DNA of 64,000 nucleotides, taken from Sedimentitalea todarodis (GTDB taxonomy: Bacteria > Pseudomonadota > Alphaproteobacteria > Rhodobacterales > Rhodobacteraceae). Of this stretch, positions 8,254-17,170 are shown piece by piece. The notes beneath the pieces were generated by a model. The model saw only the letters and a program-made list of their open reading frames with translations, did not search any database and was not told the DNA's origin. The number at the start of each line of letters is the position of its first letter. Position 1 is the first letter of the stretch. The stretch covers positions 62,001 through 126,000 of the forward strand of contig NZ_JASMWN010000009.1 of assembly GCF_032595355.1 (NCBI RefSeq), given 5' to 3'. The position numbers and the translations under genes are program-made.

Positions 8254-9042
8254 CTAGTATCCGCGAAACTGCGGTTTTCGTTTTTCATTGAACGCCGACA
8301 GGCCCTCGTGCATGTCCCAGGACCGCATGTGCGCGCGCAGGTTCAGCATCTCTTCGGACAGGGCGGCGGTTTCATCCACGTCCAGCGACCGGTTGGCAAC
8401 CGCCTTCATACGGCGCAAGACCGCCGGGCTTTTGTCGGCCAGCTTGTCGGTAAATTCCTGCACGGCGTCGCGCAGTTCTTCGTCCGCGACGACCTTGTTG
8501 ACCAGCCCCCAGTCCATCATGTCCCGCGCCGAAACGTTCTCGCCCGAGAACAGCAGGTATTTCGCGCGGTTCAGTCCAATCCTGCGCGGCAGGATCGCCG
8601 CACCGCCTGCTCCGGGAAAGACCCCGAAATTGGAGTGTGCGTCGCCCAGCTGGGCGCTTTCGGCGGCAAAGACCAGATCGCAGGCCATCACCATTTCCAG
8701 ACCGCCGGCCATGGCCAGCCCATTCACCGCGGCGATTACGGGTTTCGGGCCATGCCGCATCAGTCCAAACGTGTGATCGACAAGATCAAGAAGGTCCGGT
8801 TCGCCCGGTGCATGTTTGGCGCCAGCAACTTCTTTCAGATCGGCACCGGCGCAGAACGCCCGCCCCGAACCGGTCAGGACAATTGTGCGAACCGCATCGT
8901 CGGCCAGCGCCGATTCCAACGCGGCCGCGATCTCTCGCAACATCTGCGTTGACATCGCGTTGAGCTGTTCGGTGCGCTGGAAGGTAATCCATTCAGTTTT
9001 TGCCACCCGCTCGACAAATAGCGTCTGCTTCTCTTCAGTCAT
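8254..9042 (-). CDS. Enoyl-CoA hydratase/isomerase family protein
   Basis: A 262-residue crotonase. The oxyanion-hole region FCAGADLKEV is present, and AGGLEMVMACD keeps the first catalytic Glu (rat Glu144). The second position is His, in LGDAHSNFG, as in a large subgroup of crotonases. KRKPQFRGY at the C-terminus is a typical ending. The ATG at 9042 follows CAGGAG by 8 bases. It is the first gene of the minus-strand set hydratase-thiolase-ACAD-flavoprotein and faces the CaiB-type gene across 112 bases. Hydration of an enoyl-CoA is likely; the substrate is not evident. Confidence 0.85.
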   Translation of the reverse strand: MTEEKQTLFVERVAKTEWITFQRTEQLNAMSTQMLREIAAALESALADDAVRTIVLTGSGRAFCAGADLKEVAGAKHAPGEPDLLDLVDHTFGLMRHGPKPVIAAVNGLAMAGGLEMVMACDLVFAAESAQLGDAHSNFGVFPGAGGAAILPRRIGLNRAKYLLFSGENVSARDMMDWGLVNKVVADEELRDAVQEFTDKLADKSPAVLRRMKAVANRSLDVDETAALSEEMLNLRAHMRSWDMHEGLSAFNEKRKPQFRGY

Positions 9043-9154
9043 GCTACGCTCCTGAAAAATAAGGATATTTATGTTTTCCGTCTTGTCTTTTGCGGCGATC
9101 TGCGCTGCACTGGGGCGGACCCGCACGTGGACAATACAAGAGCTGGAGACTGAT

Positions 9155-10258
9155 ATGAGTAATGCACCCCTGGCCGGCCTGAGGATTCTCAGCCTTGCCG
9201 AACAATTTCCCGGCCCCTACGCGACAATGCTGTTGTCCGACATGGGGGCCGAGGTGATCATGATCGAACGTCCGGGCATCGGTGATCCGGCCCGGCAGTT
9301 TCCGCCGTTGTTCCGGGCTCTGAACCGGGGCAAGCGCAGCGTCGCGCTGGATCTGAAATCGGCCGAGGGGCTGGCACGGTTTCGCGAACTGGCCAAGGTT
9401 TCGGATGTTATCGTCGAAGGGTTCCGCCCTGGAAAGCTCGCAGCCTTGGGCGCCGGGTTCGAGGACATGCGTGGCGTCAACCCGCGGCTGGTCTACGTGT
9501 CGATTTCGGGCTACGGGCAGGACGGCCCCTATCGTGACCGTGCCGGCCACGACCTGAGCTACGAAGGCGTTGGCGGCCTGCTGGCCGATCAGGCCGATGC
9601 AGGGCAACCGGGCCCTGTTCCGGCGGTCCCCCTCGCGGATGTGGGCGCGGCGTTGTTCGCGGCGATCGCAATCCTGTCGGCGGTGGTGTCGAGCCAGCGG
9701 ACGGGGCAGGGGCGTTACGTGGACGTGTCCATGTCGGACGCTGTGGTTTCGATGTTGACGGCATTCCTTGTTCCGGCCGCCAATGGCACACCGCTGGGCG
9801 AGTTCATTGCCGAGCCGGGCTATGGCGTGTTCACCTGCAAGGACGGCAAGCTCATGACCTTGTCCATCGCGCATGAAGACTGGTTCTGGAAACCGTTCTG
9901 CGACGTGATCGACAAGGCGGACCTCGCGGGGTTGACAGGCCGCGACCGTGTCGCCCGCAAGGACGCGTTGCGCGAAGAGATCGCGGCGGTTCTGGTCGGC
10001 AAGACGCGCGCCGAATGGGGCGATCTTCTGGACAAGGCGGGGGTGCCATGGGGTCCGGTCAATTCCCTGGTCGAAACGCTGGACGACCCCCATGTGCGTG
10101 CGCGACAGTTGCTGCGCACGATCGCGCATGACAGCGGCAAGTCCGAGACTTTCATTGTCCAGCCTCTGAAGTTCGATGGTTTCGAGACCGCAGCCCCTGA
10201 CCTGCCACCAGAGCTTGGCGCAGACAATGACAGCGTTCTTTCGGGCAGCGCCAGCTAG
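9155..10258 (+). CDS. CaiB/BaiF family (type III) CoA-transferase
   Basis: A 367-residue protein with the family hallmarks: GLRILSLAEQFPGPYATMLLSDMGAEV at the N-terminus (about residues 8-34), then VYVSISGYGQDGPYRDRAGHD, where Asp133 in AGHDLSYEG matches the nucleophile that carries the aspartyl-CoA intermediate. Members move CoA between acyl-CoA donors and carboxylic acids in the cytoplasm. The start at 9155 follows TGGAGAC. It is transcribed away from the hydratase operon and converges with the SDR at 10284. It gives an ATP-free route to activate a pathway acid or recycle CoA. Confidence 0.9.
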   Translation: MSNAPLAGLRILSLAEQFPGPYATMLLSDMGAEVIMIERPGIGDPARQFPPLFRALNRGKRSVALDLKSAEGLARFRELAKVSDVIVEGFRPGKLAALGAGFEDMRGVNPRLVYVSISGYGQDGPYRDRAGHDLSYEGVGGLLADQADAGQPGPVPAVPLADVGAALFAAIAILSAVVSSQRTGQGRYVDVSMSDAVVSMLTAFLVPAANGTPLGEFIAEPGYGVFTCKDGKLMTLSIAHEDWFWKPFCDVIDKADLAGLTGRDRVARKDALREEIAAVLVGKTRAEWGDLLDKAGVPWGPVNSLVETLDDPHVRARQLLRTIAHDSGKSETFIVQPLKFDGFETAAPDLPPELGADNDSVLSGSAS

Positions 10259-10283
10259 AGACGGCATCCGTCCGATGTCGGCT

Positions 10284-11072
10284 TTAGCAGGCAAAGGAAT
10301 ACCCGCCATTCACCGGATAGGTCTGTCCGGTGATCCAGCTGGCGGCATCCGAGCAGAGAAACAGGATCATTCCGGCGGGATCTTCCGGCTCGCCCAGCCG
10401 GCGGATCACATATTGCGACAATGCCCGCTTCTCGGTCTCTGCATCCGGGATCAGGTCGGCAACAGCCGGTGTTTTCGTTCCCCCCAGGGCGACGCAATTC
10501 GCGGTGATCCCGAACCGGCCACCCGCCTTGGCGATGGCCCGCATGAAGCCTGCCGCACCGGCCTTGGCTCCGGAATAAACCGCCAGATGCGGCTCGCCGA
10601 CGCGACCGGCGTCGGAAATGACGGTCACGATGCGCCCATAGTCACCTTTGACCATCAAGGGCATGGCGTGTCGGGTGCAGTTCAGAACCCCATCGAAATT
10701 GGTCGCCATCCAGCGGCGCCATTCGGCGGGATCGGATTCCCAAAACGGAACAAGATCGTCAAGACGCGATGTCGGCCCGGCGTTGCCCGCATTGTTGACC
10801 AGAATATCCACGCCGCCGAAGGCGTTCTGAGCCTCGGCAAACGCCGCGCCGACCGCGTCGAAATCCGACACATCGAACGCGAGCGGCATCGCCTTTGCAC
10901 CGGCTGCCTCCACTTCCGCGGCAACGCTTTCGGCCCGTTCGGCGTGAAAATCGTTGACGACGACGGCACCGGCCCCGTGTTCAGCCAGATAAAGCGCGAC
11001 TTGTCGGCCCACGCCCTGACCCGCTCCGGTTACTACTGCGGTACGACCCTTGATGGATAGAAGTTCACTCAT
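10284..11072 (-). CDS. Short-chain dehydrogenase/reductase (SDR)
   Basis: A 262-residue classical SDR: TGAGQGVGR nucleotide-binding loop near residues 15-23, a VNNAGNAG segment, the catalytic YSGAK and the ending GQTYPVNGGYSF. The start at 11072 follows GGAAAGGAACG. It lies 13 bases after livF and closes the importer operon, so it is probably expressed with transport. Oxidation of a 3-hydroxyacyl-CoA or a pathway alcohol is the likely role. Confidence 0.85.
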   Translation of the reverse strand: MSELLSIKGRTAVVTGAGQGVGRQVALYLAEHGAGAVVVNDFHAERAESVAAEVEAAGAKAMPLAFDVSDFDAVGAAFAEAQNAFGGVDILVNNAGNAGPTSRLDDLVPFWESDPAEWRRWMATNFDGVLNCTRHAMPLMVKGDYGRIVTVISDAGRVGEPHLAVYSGAKAGAAGFMRAIAKAGGRFGITANCVALGGTKTPAVADLIPDAETEKRALSQYVIRRLGEPEDPAGMILFLCSDAASWITGQTYPVNGGYSFAC

Positions 11073-11085
11073 CTTCGTTCCTTTC

Positions 11086-11883
11086 CTATCCCAGCCACCT
11101 CTTGCGGCGGCGATAATGTTTGATTTCACGATAACTTTTGCGTTCGCCGGACGCGGTGACACCAAGATAAAACTCCTTGATGTCCTCGTTGTCAGCGAGC
11201 TTGTCTGCCGGGCCATCCATCACGATACGGCCATTTTCCATCACATAGGCGTAGTCGGCGATCGACAGTGCAGCAGCGCTGTTCTGTTCGACCAGGAAAA
11301 AGGTAGTGCCTTCTGATTTGAGTTGCTTGAGCACTTCATAAACATCCCGGATCATCATCGGGGCCAGACCCAGGGACGGCTCGTCAATCGCGATGATCTT
11401 GGGCTTGGCCATCATGGCCCGACCAATCAGCAGCAGTTGCTGTTCGCCACCAGACATGAAGCCAGAGGTTCGATTGCGGAGGTCGGCAAGCCGAGGCATC
11501 AAGGTGTAAACATGGTCCAGGCGGTTTTTAAGCTCGGCGGAATTGGGCACCATGTGTCCGCCGACGATCAGGTTCTGCTCTGACGTCAGATGGCGCAACA
11601 CGCGCCGGCCTTCCATCACGTGGATCAGGCCATTCTTCACGACTTCCGAGGCTTCCATGTTCTGAACGGGGGTTCCGTCCAGAACGATGGACCCTGCCGA
11701 AACGGTTCCATCCTCGGATTTGAGCGTTCCCGAGATGGCCTTGAGCGTCGTGCTTTTGCCCGCGCCATTGCCACCGAGCAGAGCAATACATTGACCTTCA
11801 CTGACTGTCATGGACACGCCTTTGAGCGCCAGGATGACGTCGGAATAGGTCACTTCTACATTATTGAGTTCCAGCATGGTCAT
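11086..11883 (-). CDS. livF: LIV-type ABC transporter ATPase LivF
   Basis: A 265-residue ABC ATPase. The Walker A motif LLGGNGAGKST is near residues 35-45, the signature is MSGGEQQLLLIGRAM and Walker B is IIAIDEPSLGLAP. The pattern LELNNVEVTYSDVILALKG and the order of genes fit LivF rather than LivG. ATGs at 11883 and 11877 are both possible; neither has a strong ribosome site, and 11883 is given. It follows the binding-protein gene after a large hairpin. It would energise import with LivG, LivH and LivM. LIV-type systems also carry aromatic, alicyclic and other organic acids, so the name does not fix the substrate. Confidence 0.9.
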   Translation of the reverse strand: MTMLELNNVEVTYSDVILALKGVSMTVSEGQCIALLGGNGAGKSTTLKAISGTLKSEDGTVSAGSIVLDGTPVQNMEASEVVKNGLIHVMEGRRVLRHLTSEQNLIVGGHMVPNSAELKNRLDHVYTLMPRLADLRNRTSGFMSGGEQQLLLIGRAMMAKPKIIAIDEPSLGLAPMMIRDVYEVLKQLKSEGTTFFLVEQNSAAALSIADYAYVMENGRIVMDGPADKLADNEDIKEFYLGVTASGERKSYREIKHYRRRKRWLG

Positions 11884-11907
11884 ATTGCCCGGGGCTAAGG
11901 ATCTGGA

Positions 11908-11931
11908 CGGGCGCCGCGACTGCGGCGCCCG
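11908..11931. other. Perfect hairpin between binding-protein gene and livF
   Basis: A 10-bp inverted repeat (CGGGCGCCGC / GCGGCGCCCG) with a GACT loop sits 7 bases after the stop of the periplasmic binding-protein gene. There is no T-run on either strand, so it is not a classical terminator. Hairpins at this place often protect the upstream message or partly stop transcription, giving more binding protein than ATPase. That role is inference. Confidence 0.65.
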
Positions 11932-11938
11932 GATTAAT

Positions 11939-13177
11939 TCACCACTTCTGAACGTCAGGAACGTCGACGCCGGTCGCTTCGATGGTGATCTTGCCATCTT
12001 TGACAGTGCCCACATTCACCTTGAGACCTTCCAAAGGGAAAGGCGCATCGGGAGTGAACGTGAGGGATGGAAGAAAGCCGTGGGTTTCTTCGGTCGTGAT
12101 CGGCCCGGCAAAAAGCGCCTCGCGTACCATCTCTCCGGTCAGGCCCTCGGCACCGTTCGCCTCGATCGCGTGATCGATCACGGTCACGACAAAAAGACCT
12201 TGAGACACGCCCATTGCGGTCACGACGTTCCAGGGCGCCTTGAGTCCATGATCCGCAACCAGTGTTTCATAGAATTGCCGCGCGGGAGTGTCTTCATCGG
12301 CTGCGATCGCCATGCCGTAGGCTTCAAAGTCGCCCTCCAGTTGATCAAGCCCGCCAAGCGCGCCGCCCGAGGCCGGAAGCCCGTTATGCGAACTCATCAT
12401 GATCGGGATGCTCGAACCGTTGGCCTGCAGTCCACGTTTCGCCGCAACCACGATAGAAGTGTTCGTCTGGATGACCAGCGCCTCGGCCCTGGCCCGCACG
12501 ACGCGGCGCATTTGCCCCGTCAGATCGGTCGGTTGCACTTCGGTATAGATGACCTCGACGAGGTCAATCTCCTCGGGGTGCTCTTCGGCATAGAGTTCGA
12601 GGCCCTTTGCCATATCGACATAGGCAGGCGAGGCCTCGGAAGCCAGGATCGCGACCTTAAGCGGACCGTCTCCACCTCGCTGTTCACGCATCCAGTTCAG
12701 AAAGCCGGCGCTTTCGTGCGAATAGGTCGGACGCGGGTTGAAAATCCAGGAATCCGGTTTCCAGGCAAAACCGTAGCTGGCCGTGGCCATGAACATCGGA
12801 ATCTTGTCTTCCGGCAGGCGTTCGGAAAGGGCGGCAACGTCAGGCCCGCCAAGGCCGACGACCGCAATCGGGTTCAGTTCCGATTTGATCCCGGGCCAGA
12901 GGCTCGCCACCTGTGCCGCGTCATAGCGGGTTTCGTAGTTCTTGTAGTTCAGCGTAACGCCGAGTTCCTTGCCCCGGGTTTCATTCCACCAGGTGAACAC
13001 GGCCTCGCGTCCGCCCGCCAGAACGGGCATGATGTCAGCATAGGGGCCGGAAAAGTCCGAGAGCAAGGCGAGATTATAGTTTGTCTCCGCCTGCGCTTTC
13101 AAAGGCATAGATGCCGCAACAGCTATGGCACACGCTGCCAGCAGGCCGCGGAGGCCTTGTTTCGTTTGGTAAGTCAT
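11939..13177 (-). CDS. Periplasmic substrate-binding protein of LIV-type ABC transporter
   Basis: A 412-residue type I periplasmic binding protein. It opens with a signal peptide: positive residues (KQGLR), a hydrophobic run (LLAACAIAVAAS) and a probable AQA-E cleavage site near residue 30. The mature protein starts NYNLALLSDFSGPYAD, typical of LivK/amide-urea-type receptors, and contains PIAVVGLGGPDVAALSE and AYVDMAKGLEL. A strong GGGAGGAAG precedes the ATG. It lies 35 bases after livM. It would set the specificity of the importer; the binding pocket cannot be predicted here. Confidence 0.9.
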   Translation of the reverse strand: MTYQTKQGLRGLLAACAIAVAASMPLKAQAETNYNLALLSDFSGPYADIMPVLAGGREAVFTWWNETRGKELGVTLNYKNYETRYDAAQVASLWPGIKSELNPIAVVGLGGPDVAALSERLPEDKIPMFMATASYGFAWKPDSWIFNPRPTYSHESAGFLNWMREQRGGDGPLKVAILASEASPAYVDMAKGLELYAEEHPEEIDLVEVIYTEVQPTDLTGQMRRVVRARAEALVIQTNTSIVVAAKRGLQANGSSIPIMMSSHNGLPASGGALGGLDQLEGDFEAYGMAIAADEDTPARQFYETLVADHGLKAPWNVVTAMGVSQGLFVVTVIDHAIEANGAEGLTGEMVREALFAGPITTEETHGFLPSLTFTPDAPFPLEGLKVNVGTVKDGKITIEATGVDVPDVQKW

Positions 13178-13212
13178 ATTCTTCCTCCCAGGTTAAGAGC
13201 CGCTCTATTTTT

Positions 13213-14265
13213 TCAGTAGGGAAACGGCCAGATACGATAAGATGATTTCATTATGTTCCAGCGGTGCATCAGCCCCTTGGGTTCGAGGATCATGAACAAT
13301 GCGATCACGCCGCCAAGAACGACATTCATGCCGGCGAACACGATGTCACCGCCAAGGAATGATACCGAGTCGGCAATATTGGGGCCGACCGTCGCGATGA
13401 TTTCCTGGATGATGCGGATAATGAAGACACCGACCAGGGCTCCCACGATTGATCCCATCCCGCCGACGATGATCATCGCGACAAAGAAGATCGAGTGAAA
13501 CAGGGTGAACTGGTCCACCCCCACGAAGCGGATCAGATAGGCCCACAGCGCCCCGCCGACACCCGCATAGAAAGCGCCGATCAGGAAGGCATTCGCCTTG
13601 GTGGCCGCGACATTGATCCCCATGATACCTGCGGCCACGTCATCATCCCTGACCGCCACGAAAGCACGGCCAAAGCGTGACCGCACGATCCCGAATGCGC
13701 CCGCGACCATGATCGCGGTGACCGCAAAATTCATGTAGAACTGCGCAGTTTCGCCAACGAAGCGCAGCCCAAAAAGTTCTGCGGGCGGCACGGTGATGCC
13801 GTTTGATCCACCCATCCAGGTTGACGGCAGGTTTAATACGGCAAAGTGGAACAGGAACTGTGCCGCAATCGTGGTCAGAGCCAGATAAAACCCCTTGATC
13901 CGCGCCGCGGTCAAACCAAAGAGAAAGCCGAATAGCGCAGCCGAGAGGCCGGCCAGAGGAATCGTCAACAAGAATGTAAGGCCGGTCTTCGAGGCCAGTA
14001 TCGAGGCCGTATAGGCCCCGACCCCCATGAAAGCCGCCTGACCCAGGTTGATCTGGCCCGCATAGCCGGTGCAGATCTGAAGCCCTACGGCAATGACGGC
14101 GCTGATCATCATCATGTTCAGGATAGCGATGATACGCCCGCTTACCAGATAAGGCGCTAACAACAATAAAGCCATGAACAAGACGAGGGCAAGCACCTGC
14201 CAGCGCGTTCGGATAATACGTCTGTCACTGCGATAGCTTGTCGGGAAAATACCGGAGGGATCCAT
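13213..14265 (-). CDS. livM: LIV-type ABC transporter permease LivM
   Basis: A 350-residue inner-membrane permease with many hydrophobic segments, for example VLALVLFMALLLLAPYLV near residues 24-41. The diagnostic stretches are GYAGQINLGQAAFMGVGAY and GGMGSIVGALVGVFIIRI, the latter being the ATPase-contact (EAA-like) region. The ATG lies 3 bases after the livH stop. It pairs with LivH to form the membrane channel. Confidence 0.9.
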   Translation of the reverse strand: MDPSGIFPTSYRSDRRIIRTRWQVLALVLFMALLLLAPYLVSGRIIAILNMMMISAVIAVGLQICTGYAGQINLGQAAFMGVGAYTASILASKTGLTFLLTIPLAGLSAALFGFLFGLTAARIKGFYLALTTIAAQFLFHFAVLNLPSTWMGGSNGITVPPAELFGLRFVGETAQFYMNFAVTAIMVAGAFGIVRSRFGRAFVAVRDDDVAAGIMGINVAATKANAFLIGAFYAGVGGALWAYLIRFVGVDQFTLFHSIFFVAMIIVGGMGSIVGALVGVFIIRIIQEIIATVGPNIADSVSFLGGDIVFAGMNVVLGGVIALFMILEPKGLMHRWNIMKSSYRIWPFPY

Positions 14266-14268
14266 GGA

Positions 14269-15153
14269 TTACACCCGCTCGATCGTGCGCCAGCCGAACA
14301 GGCCGGTCGGCCGGATCAGCAGAATGGCAAGCATGATGATGTATGGCACGACACTGCCAAGTGAGCCGCCAATCAGCGGGTCAAGATAGTTGGTGGTCAG
14401 GCTCTGGGCGATTCCGATGATCACGCCCGCTAGGATAAGCCCGCCGATGGACTCAAGCCCGGCAAACAGCGCCACCGGCAGGGCCGCGAACCCGATATCC
14501 GAGGCCAGGAAAGTCAGCGATTTGCCGCTGAGAAAGATCATTGCACCGATCGTGGACAGGATTGCCCCAAGCACCCAGGCAAAGGCAATCGAGCCCTTCA
14601 CTGAAATCCCCATCGAAGATGCCACGACGTGATCTTCTGCCACTGCGGTCATCCGCAGGCCCGACCGGGTCCGGTTGAAGAACCACGACAGCCCGACGGC
14701 GGCGACAATGGTGATGATCCCGCCCATAAGGAGGTTCATCGGGATCAACATATCACCGAGGAACAACGGTTTCAGCGGGAAAATGATCGGGAAGGGCCGC
14801 ACGGCGGGACCGAACACAAGTAGCACCAGCCCGCGCAACAGGATCAGCAGGCCGACAGTTACCATGACCATCGAAAAAACCGATTCACCGATCAGCTTTG
14901 TCAGAAAAATCCGTTCGATTGCGTATCCGACAAGGCCCGCCAGAACCAGCGAAAGCGGTATCGACAACCAAAGGCTAAGCCCCGCTTGCATCGTTGTGAA
15001 CCAGACGATGAACCCGCCGATGATCACAAGTTCGCCCTGCGCGAAGTTGAATACCTTGCTGGCGCGGTAAATCACGACAAAGCCCATGGCCACCAGCGAA
15101 TATAGTAGGCCGATCAAAGCCCCGGTTATGATGTCATTGATGAAATAAACCAT
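14269..15153 (-). CDS. livH: LIV-type ABC transporter permease LivH
   Basis: A 294-residue permease starting NDIITGALIGLLYSLVAMGF and including VIYRASKVFNFAQGELVIIG, both standard LivH features. Several membrane segments are visible across its length, and the conserved GLESIGGLILAGVIIG coupling region lies near the C-terminus. A near-perfect AAAGGAGGTC precedes the ATG. It follows the ligase gene by 15 bases, so the channel and the activating enzyme are made together. Confidence 0.9.
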   Translation of the reverse strand: MVYFINDIITGALIGLLYSLVAMGFVVIYRASKVFNFAQGELVIIGGFIVWFTTMQAGLSLWLSIPLSLVLAGLVGYAIERIFLTKLIGESVFSMVMVTVGLLILLRGLVLLVFGPAVRPFPIIFPLKPLFLGDMLIPMNLLMGGIITIVAAVGLSWFFNRTRSGLRMTAVAEDHVVASSMGISVKGSIAFAWVLGAILSTIGAMIFLSGKSLTFLASDIGFAALPVALFAGLESIGGLILAGVIIGIAQSLTTNYLDPLIGGSLGSVVPYIIMLAILLIRPTGLFGWRTIERV

Positions 15154-15168
15154 GTTCGCCGACCTCCT

Positions 15169-17166
15169 TTAGGTTTTGGACTGCGGCTTGGCAGCCTTCG
15201 ATGCGTTTTCGACATCTGATACGCGAACCGTGGCCTTGAGAACGCCTTGACGGCCATCCTGATAGGTCACGGCGATTTCAAGATCGGTCTTGTCATCGCC
15301 GCCATAGATCGCTTCGACAAGCTTTGCATATCGTTCCTCCAGAAAGGCCCGCCGGAGTTTCCGGCTGCGGGTCAACTCGCCTTCATCCGGGTCGAGCTCT
15401 TTAGGGAAATTCGCAAACCGCGCGATGCGCGAGCCTTGGGGTAGAAGGCCATTGATGCGCGCCACTTCGCCTTTGATAAGCTCCAGAATTTCGGGTTTCT
15501 GCGACAGATCGGTGTATGTCGAGAAGCTGATCTTGTTCTCTTCCGCCCAACGACCCAGAACTTCCATATCGATATTGATAAGCGCGCTGACGAAGTCACG
15601 GCTTTCGTCGCCCAGGGTCATGAGATCCTTGATGAAGGGGCTATAGCGCAACCGCGTTTCGATGAACTGCGGCGGATAGCTGTGCCCGTTTGCCAGGCGG
15701 CGCATGTCCTTGACACGGTCAAAGAACAAAAGCTCGCCGTCGTCGGTCATCGACACCGCGTCACCGGTCTTGTACCAACCGTCTTCGGTCAGCTCCTCTG
15801 CGGTCTTTTCGGGCTTGCCGTGATAGCCGCCGAAGCCCGATCCGCCCCGCACCTGAAGCTCGCTTTCGTCCGAGACTCTGTAGTCCAGCGGGTCGCCATA
15901 GTTCGTGTTGCTTTGCATCCAGCTGCCGCTGGTTTCCAGCTGATAGCTATCGCCGACATGCGCAGTCAGAAGGCCGATTTCGGTCGCGCCATAGACGTTG
16001 CGCAGCTTGACCCCCATCGCGTGGAACATGCGAAAGACGTCAGGTGCCATCAGGGCGCCGCCGCTCATTGCGTTTTTGGCCTTACCAAGGCCAAGATTGT
16101 CGCGCAGGTGATGCAGCACCAGCGCCTCGGCAAAGGGAAGCTGCAGACGTGCGGCAAGGCTGGGGCTGCGCCCCTCCAGCCGCTCGACATAAACGTTGCG
16201 GCCGACTTTCATACCCCAATTGTACATCGCATTGCGGAACTTGCCCGCACCCAGCATCCGGGCCTGGACGATAGAAGCGAGGTTCTCCCACTGGCGCGGG
16301 CTGAACACCAGCGCGTCAACCGCCAGTTCGCGAATGTTGGTCAGCACGTCTTCGGGGCCTTCGGGGAAATTGACGACCATGGGCGCGATCAAACCGATCG
16401 ACAGGCCGAAAATCTGTTCCGTGACCCAGGCGGGGGAAATGTAGGTCAGGTACTCCGTGCCTGGCGCGATTTCGATTGCCCCCATCACCCGCGAGCAGTT
16501 GTCGAACAGGTAGCGATGGCTGATGACAACGCCCTTGGGTTTTCCCGTGGTCCCGGAGGTATAGGACAGCAAGGCGGTATCGTCCGCCCGCCCGCGTTTG
16601 ACGTGTTCTTCAAATCTGGCAGGCTCTTTGGCGTGGATCTGACGTCCAGCCGCGCTCACACTTTCAAAGGAATGCAACAGGGGATGATCATAGCCCCAGA
16701 GGCCGGAATCATCCCAGTAAACGATCGCCAGGGCACCCGGGTATTTGCCCGCGATCTCGATGCATTTATCGACTTGCTCCTGATCCTGCGCCAGAAAAAT
16801 CCGCGTTTGCGAGTCTTCGGCCAGATACAGAATCTCTTCGGCGTTCTGATCCGGATAGACGGACAGGACTTTGCCGCCCAATGACTGGACGGCGTATTCA
16901 GCCCAGAAATGTTCGGGTTCGTTTTCGCCGATCATCATGACGGAATCGCCCGCCGACAGGCCCAGGTTCTCCAGCCCGAGAGCCAGGGCACGAACCCTGT
17001 CAAGCACATCGGCCCAGGTGAATTCACGCCAGATACCAAGGCGCTTGTGGCGTTCGGCGAGGTCATTCGGCGAGGAGATTGCACGCGCGAGCAACACCTG
17101 TGGCAGGGTTTCGCTATGTGTCACTGCCGGGTCTGAATAGACCATTGCTGTTCTTTGTTTGACCAT
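15169..17166 (-). CDS. Long-chain-type acyl-CoA ligase (AMP-forming) in the importer operon
   Basis: A 665-residue AMP-forming ligase of the large FadD/FAA-like type. The P-loop LLSYTSGTTGKPKG is near residues 198-211, NVYGATEIG is the acyl-binding A5 motif, and GWYKTGDAVSMTDDGEL is the hinge. ELTRSRKLRR near the C-terminus replaces the usual LTPTLKLKR lysine motif. A C-terminal extension of about 60 residues follows. It lies between livG (5 bases) and livH (15 bases). Ligases inside LIV operons are thought to trap the imported acid as its CoA ester. The substrate is probably a hydrophobic carboxylic acid. Confidence 0.9.
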   Translation of the reverse strand: MVKQRTAMVYSDPAVTHSETLPQVLLARAISSPNDLAERHKRLGIWREFTWADVLDRVRALALGLENLGLSAGDSVMMIGENEPEHFWAEYAVQSLGGKVLSVYPDQNAEEILYLAEDSQTRIFLAQDQEQVDKCIEIAGKYPGALAIVYWDDSGLWGYDHPLLHSFESVSAAGRQIHAKEPARFEEHVKRGRADDTALLSYTSGTTGKPKGVVISHRYLFDNCSRVMGAIEIAPGTEYLTYISPAWVTEQIFGLSIGLIAPMVVNFPEGPEDVLTNIRELAVDALVFSPRQWENLASIVQARMLGAGKFRNAMYNWGMKVGRNVYVERLEGRSPSLAARLQLPFAEALVLHHLRDNLGLGKAKNAMSGGALMAPDVFRMFHAMGVKLRNVYGATEIGLLTAHVGDSYQLETSGSWMQSNTNYGDPLDYRVSDESELQVRGGSGFGGYHGKPEKTAEELTEDGWYKTGDAVSMTDDGELLFFDRVKDMRRLANGHSYPPQFIETRLRYSPFIKDLMTLGDESRDFVSALINIDMEVLGRWAEENKISFSTYTDLSQKPEILELIKGEVARINGLLPQGSRIARFANFPKELDPDEGELTRSRKLRRAFLEERYAKLVEAIYGGDDKTDLEIAVTYQDGRQGVLKATVRVSDVENASKAAKPQSKT

Positions 17167-17170
17167 CCCG

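Noticed and set aside
9057..9070. AAATA-AGGA-TATTT inverted repeat between the hydratase and CaiB-type genes
   Set aside because: Short, AT-only and unlike the CTAACA element; no partner sites found.
11864..13219. Plus-strand 451-codon open frame opposite the periplasmic binding protein
   Set aside because: The minus frame has a signal peptide and binding-protein motifs; the plus frame is composition-driven.
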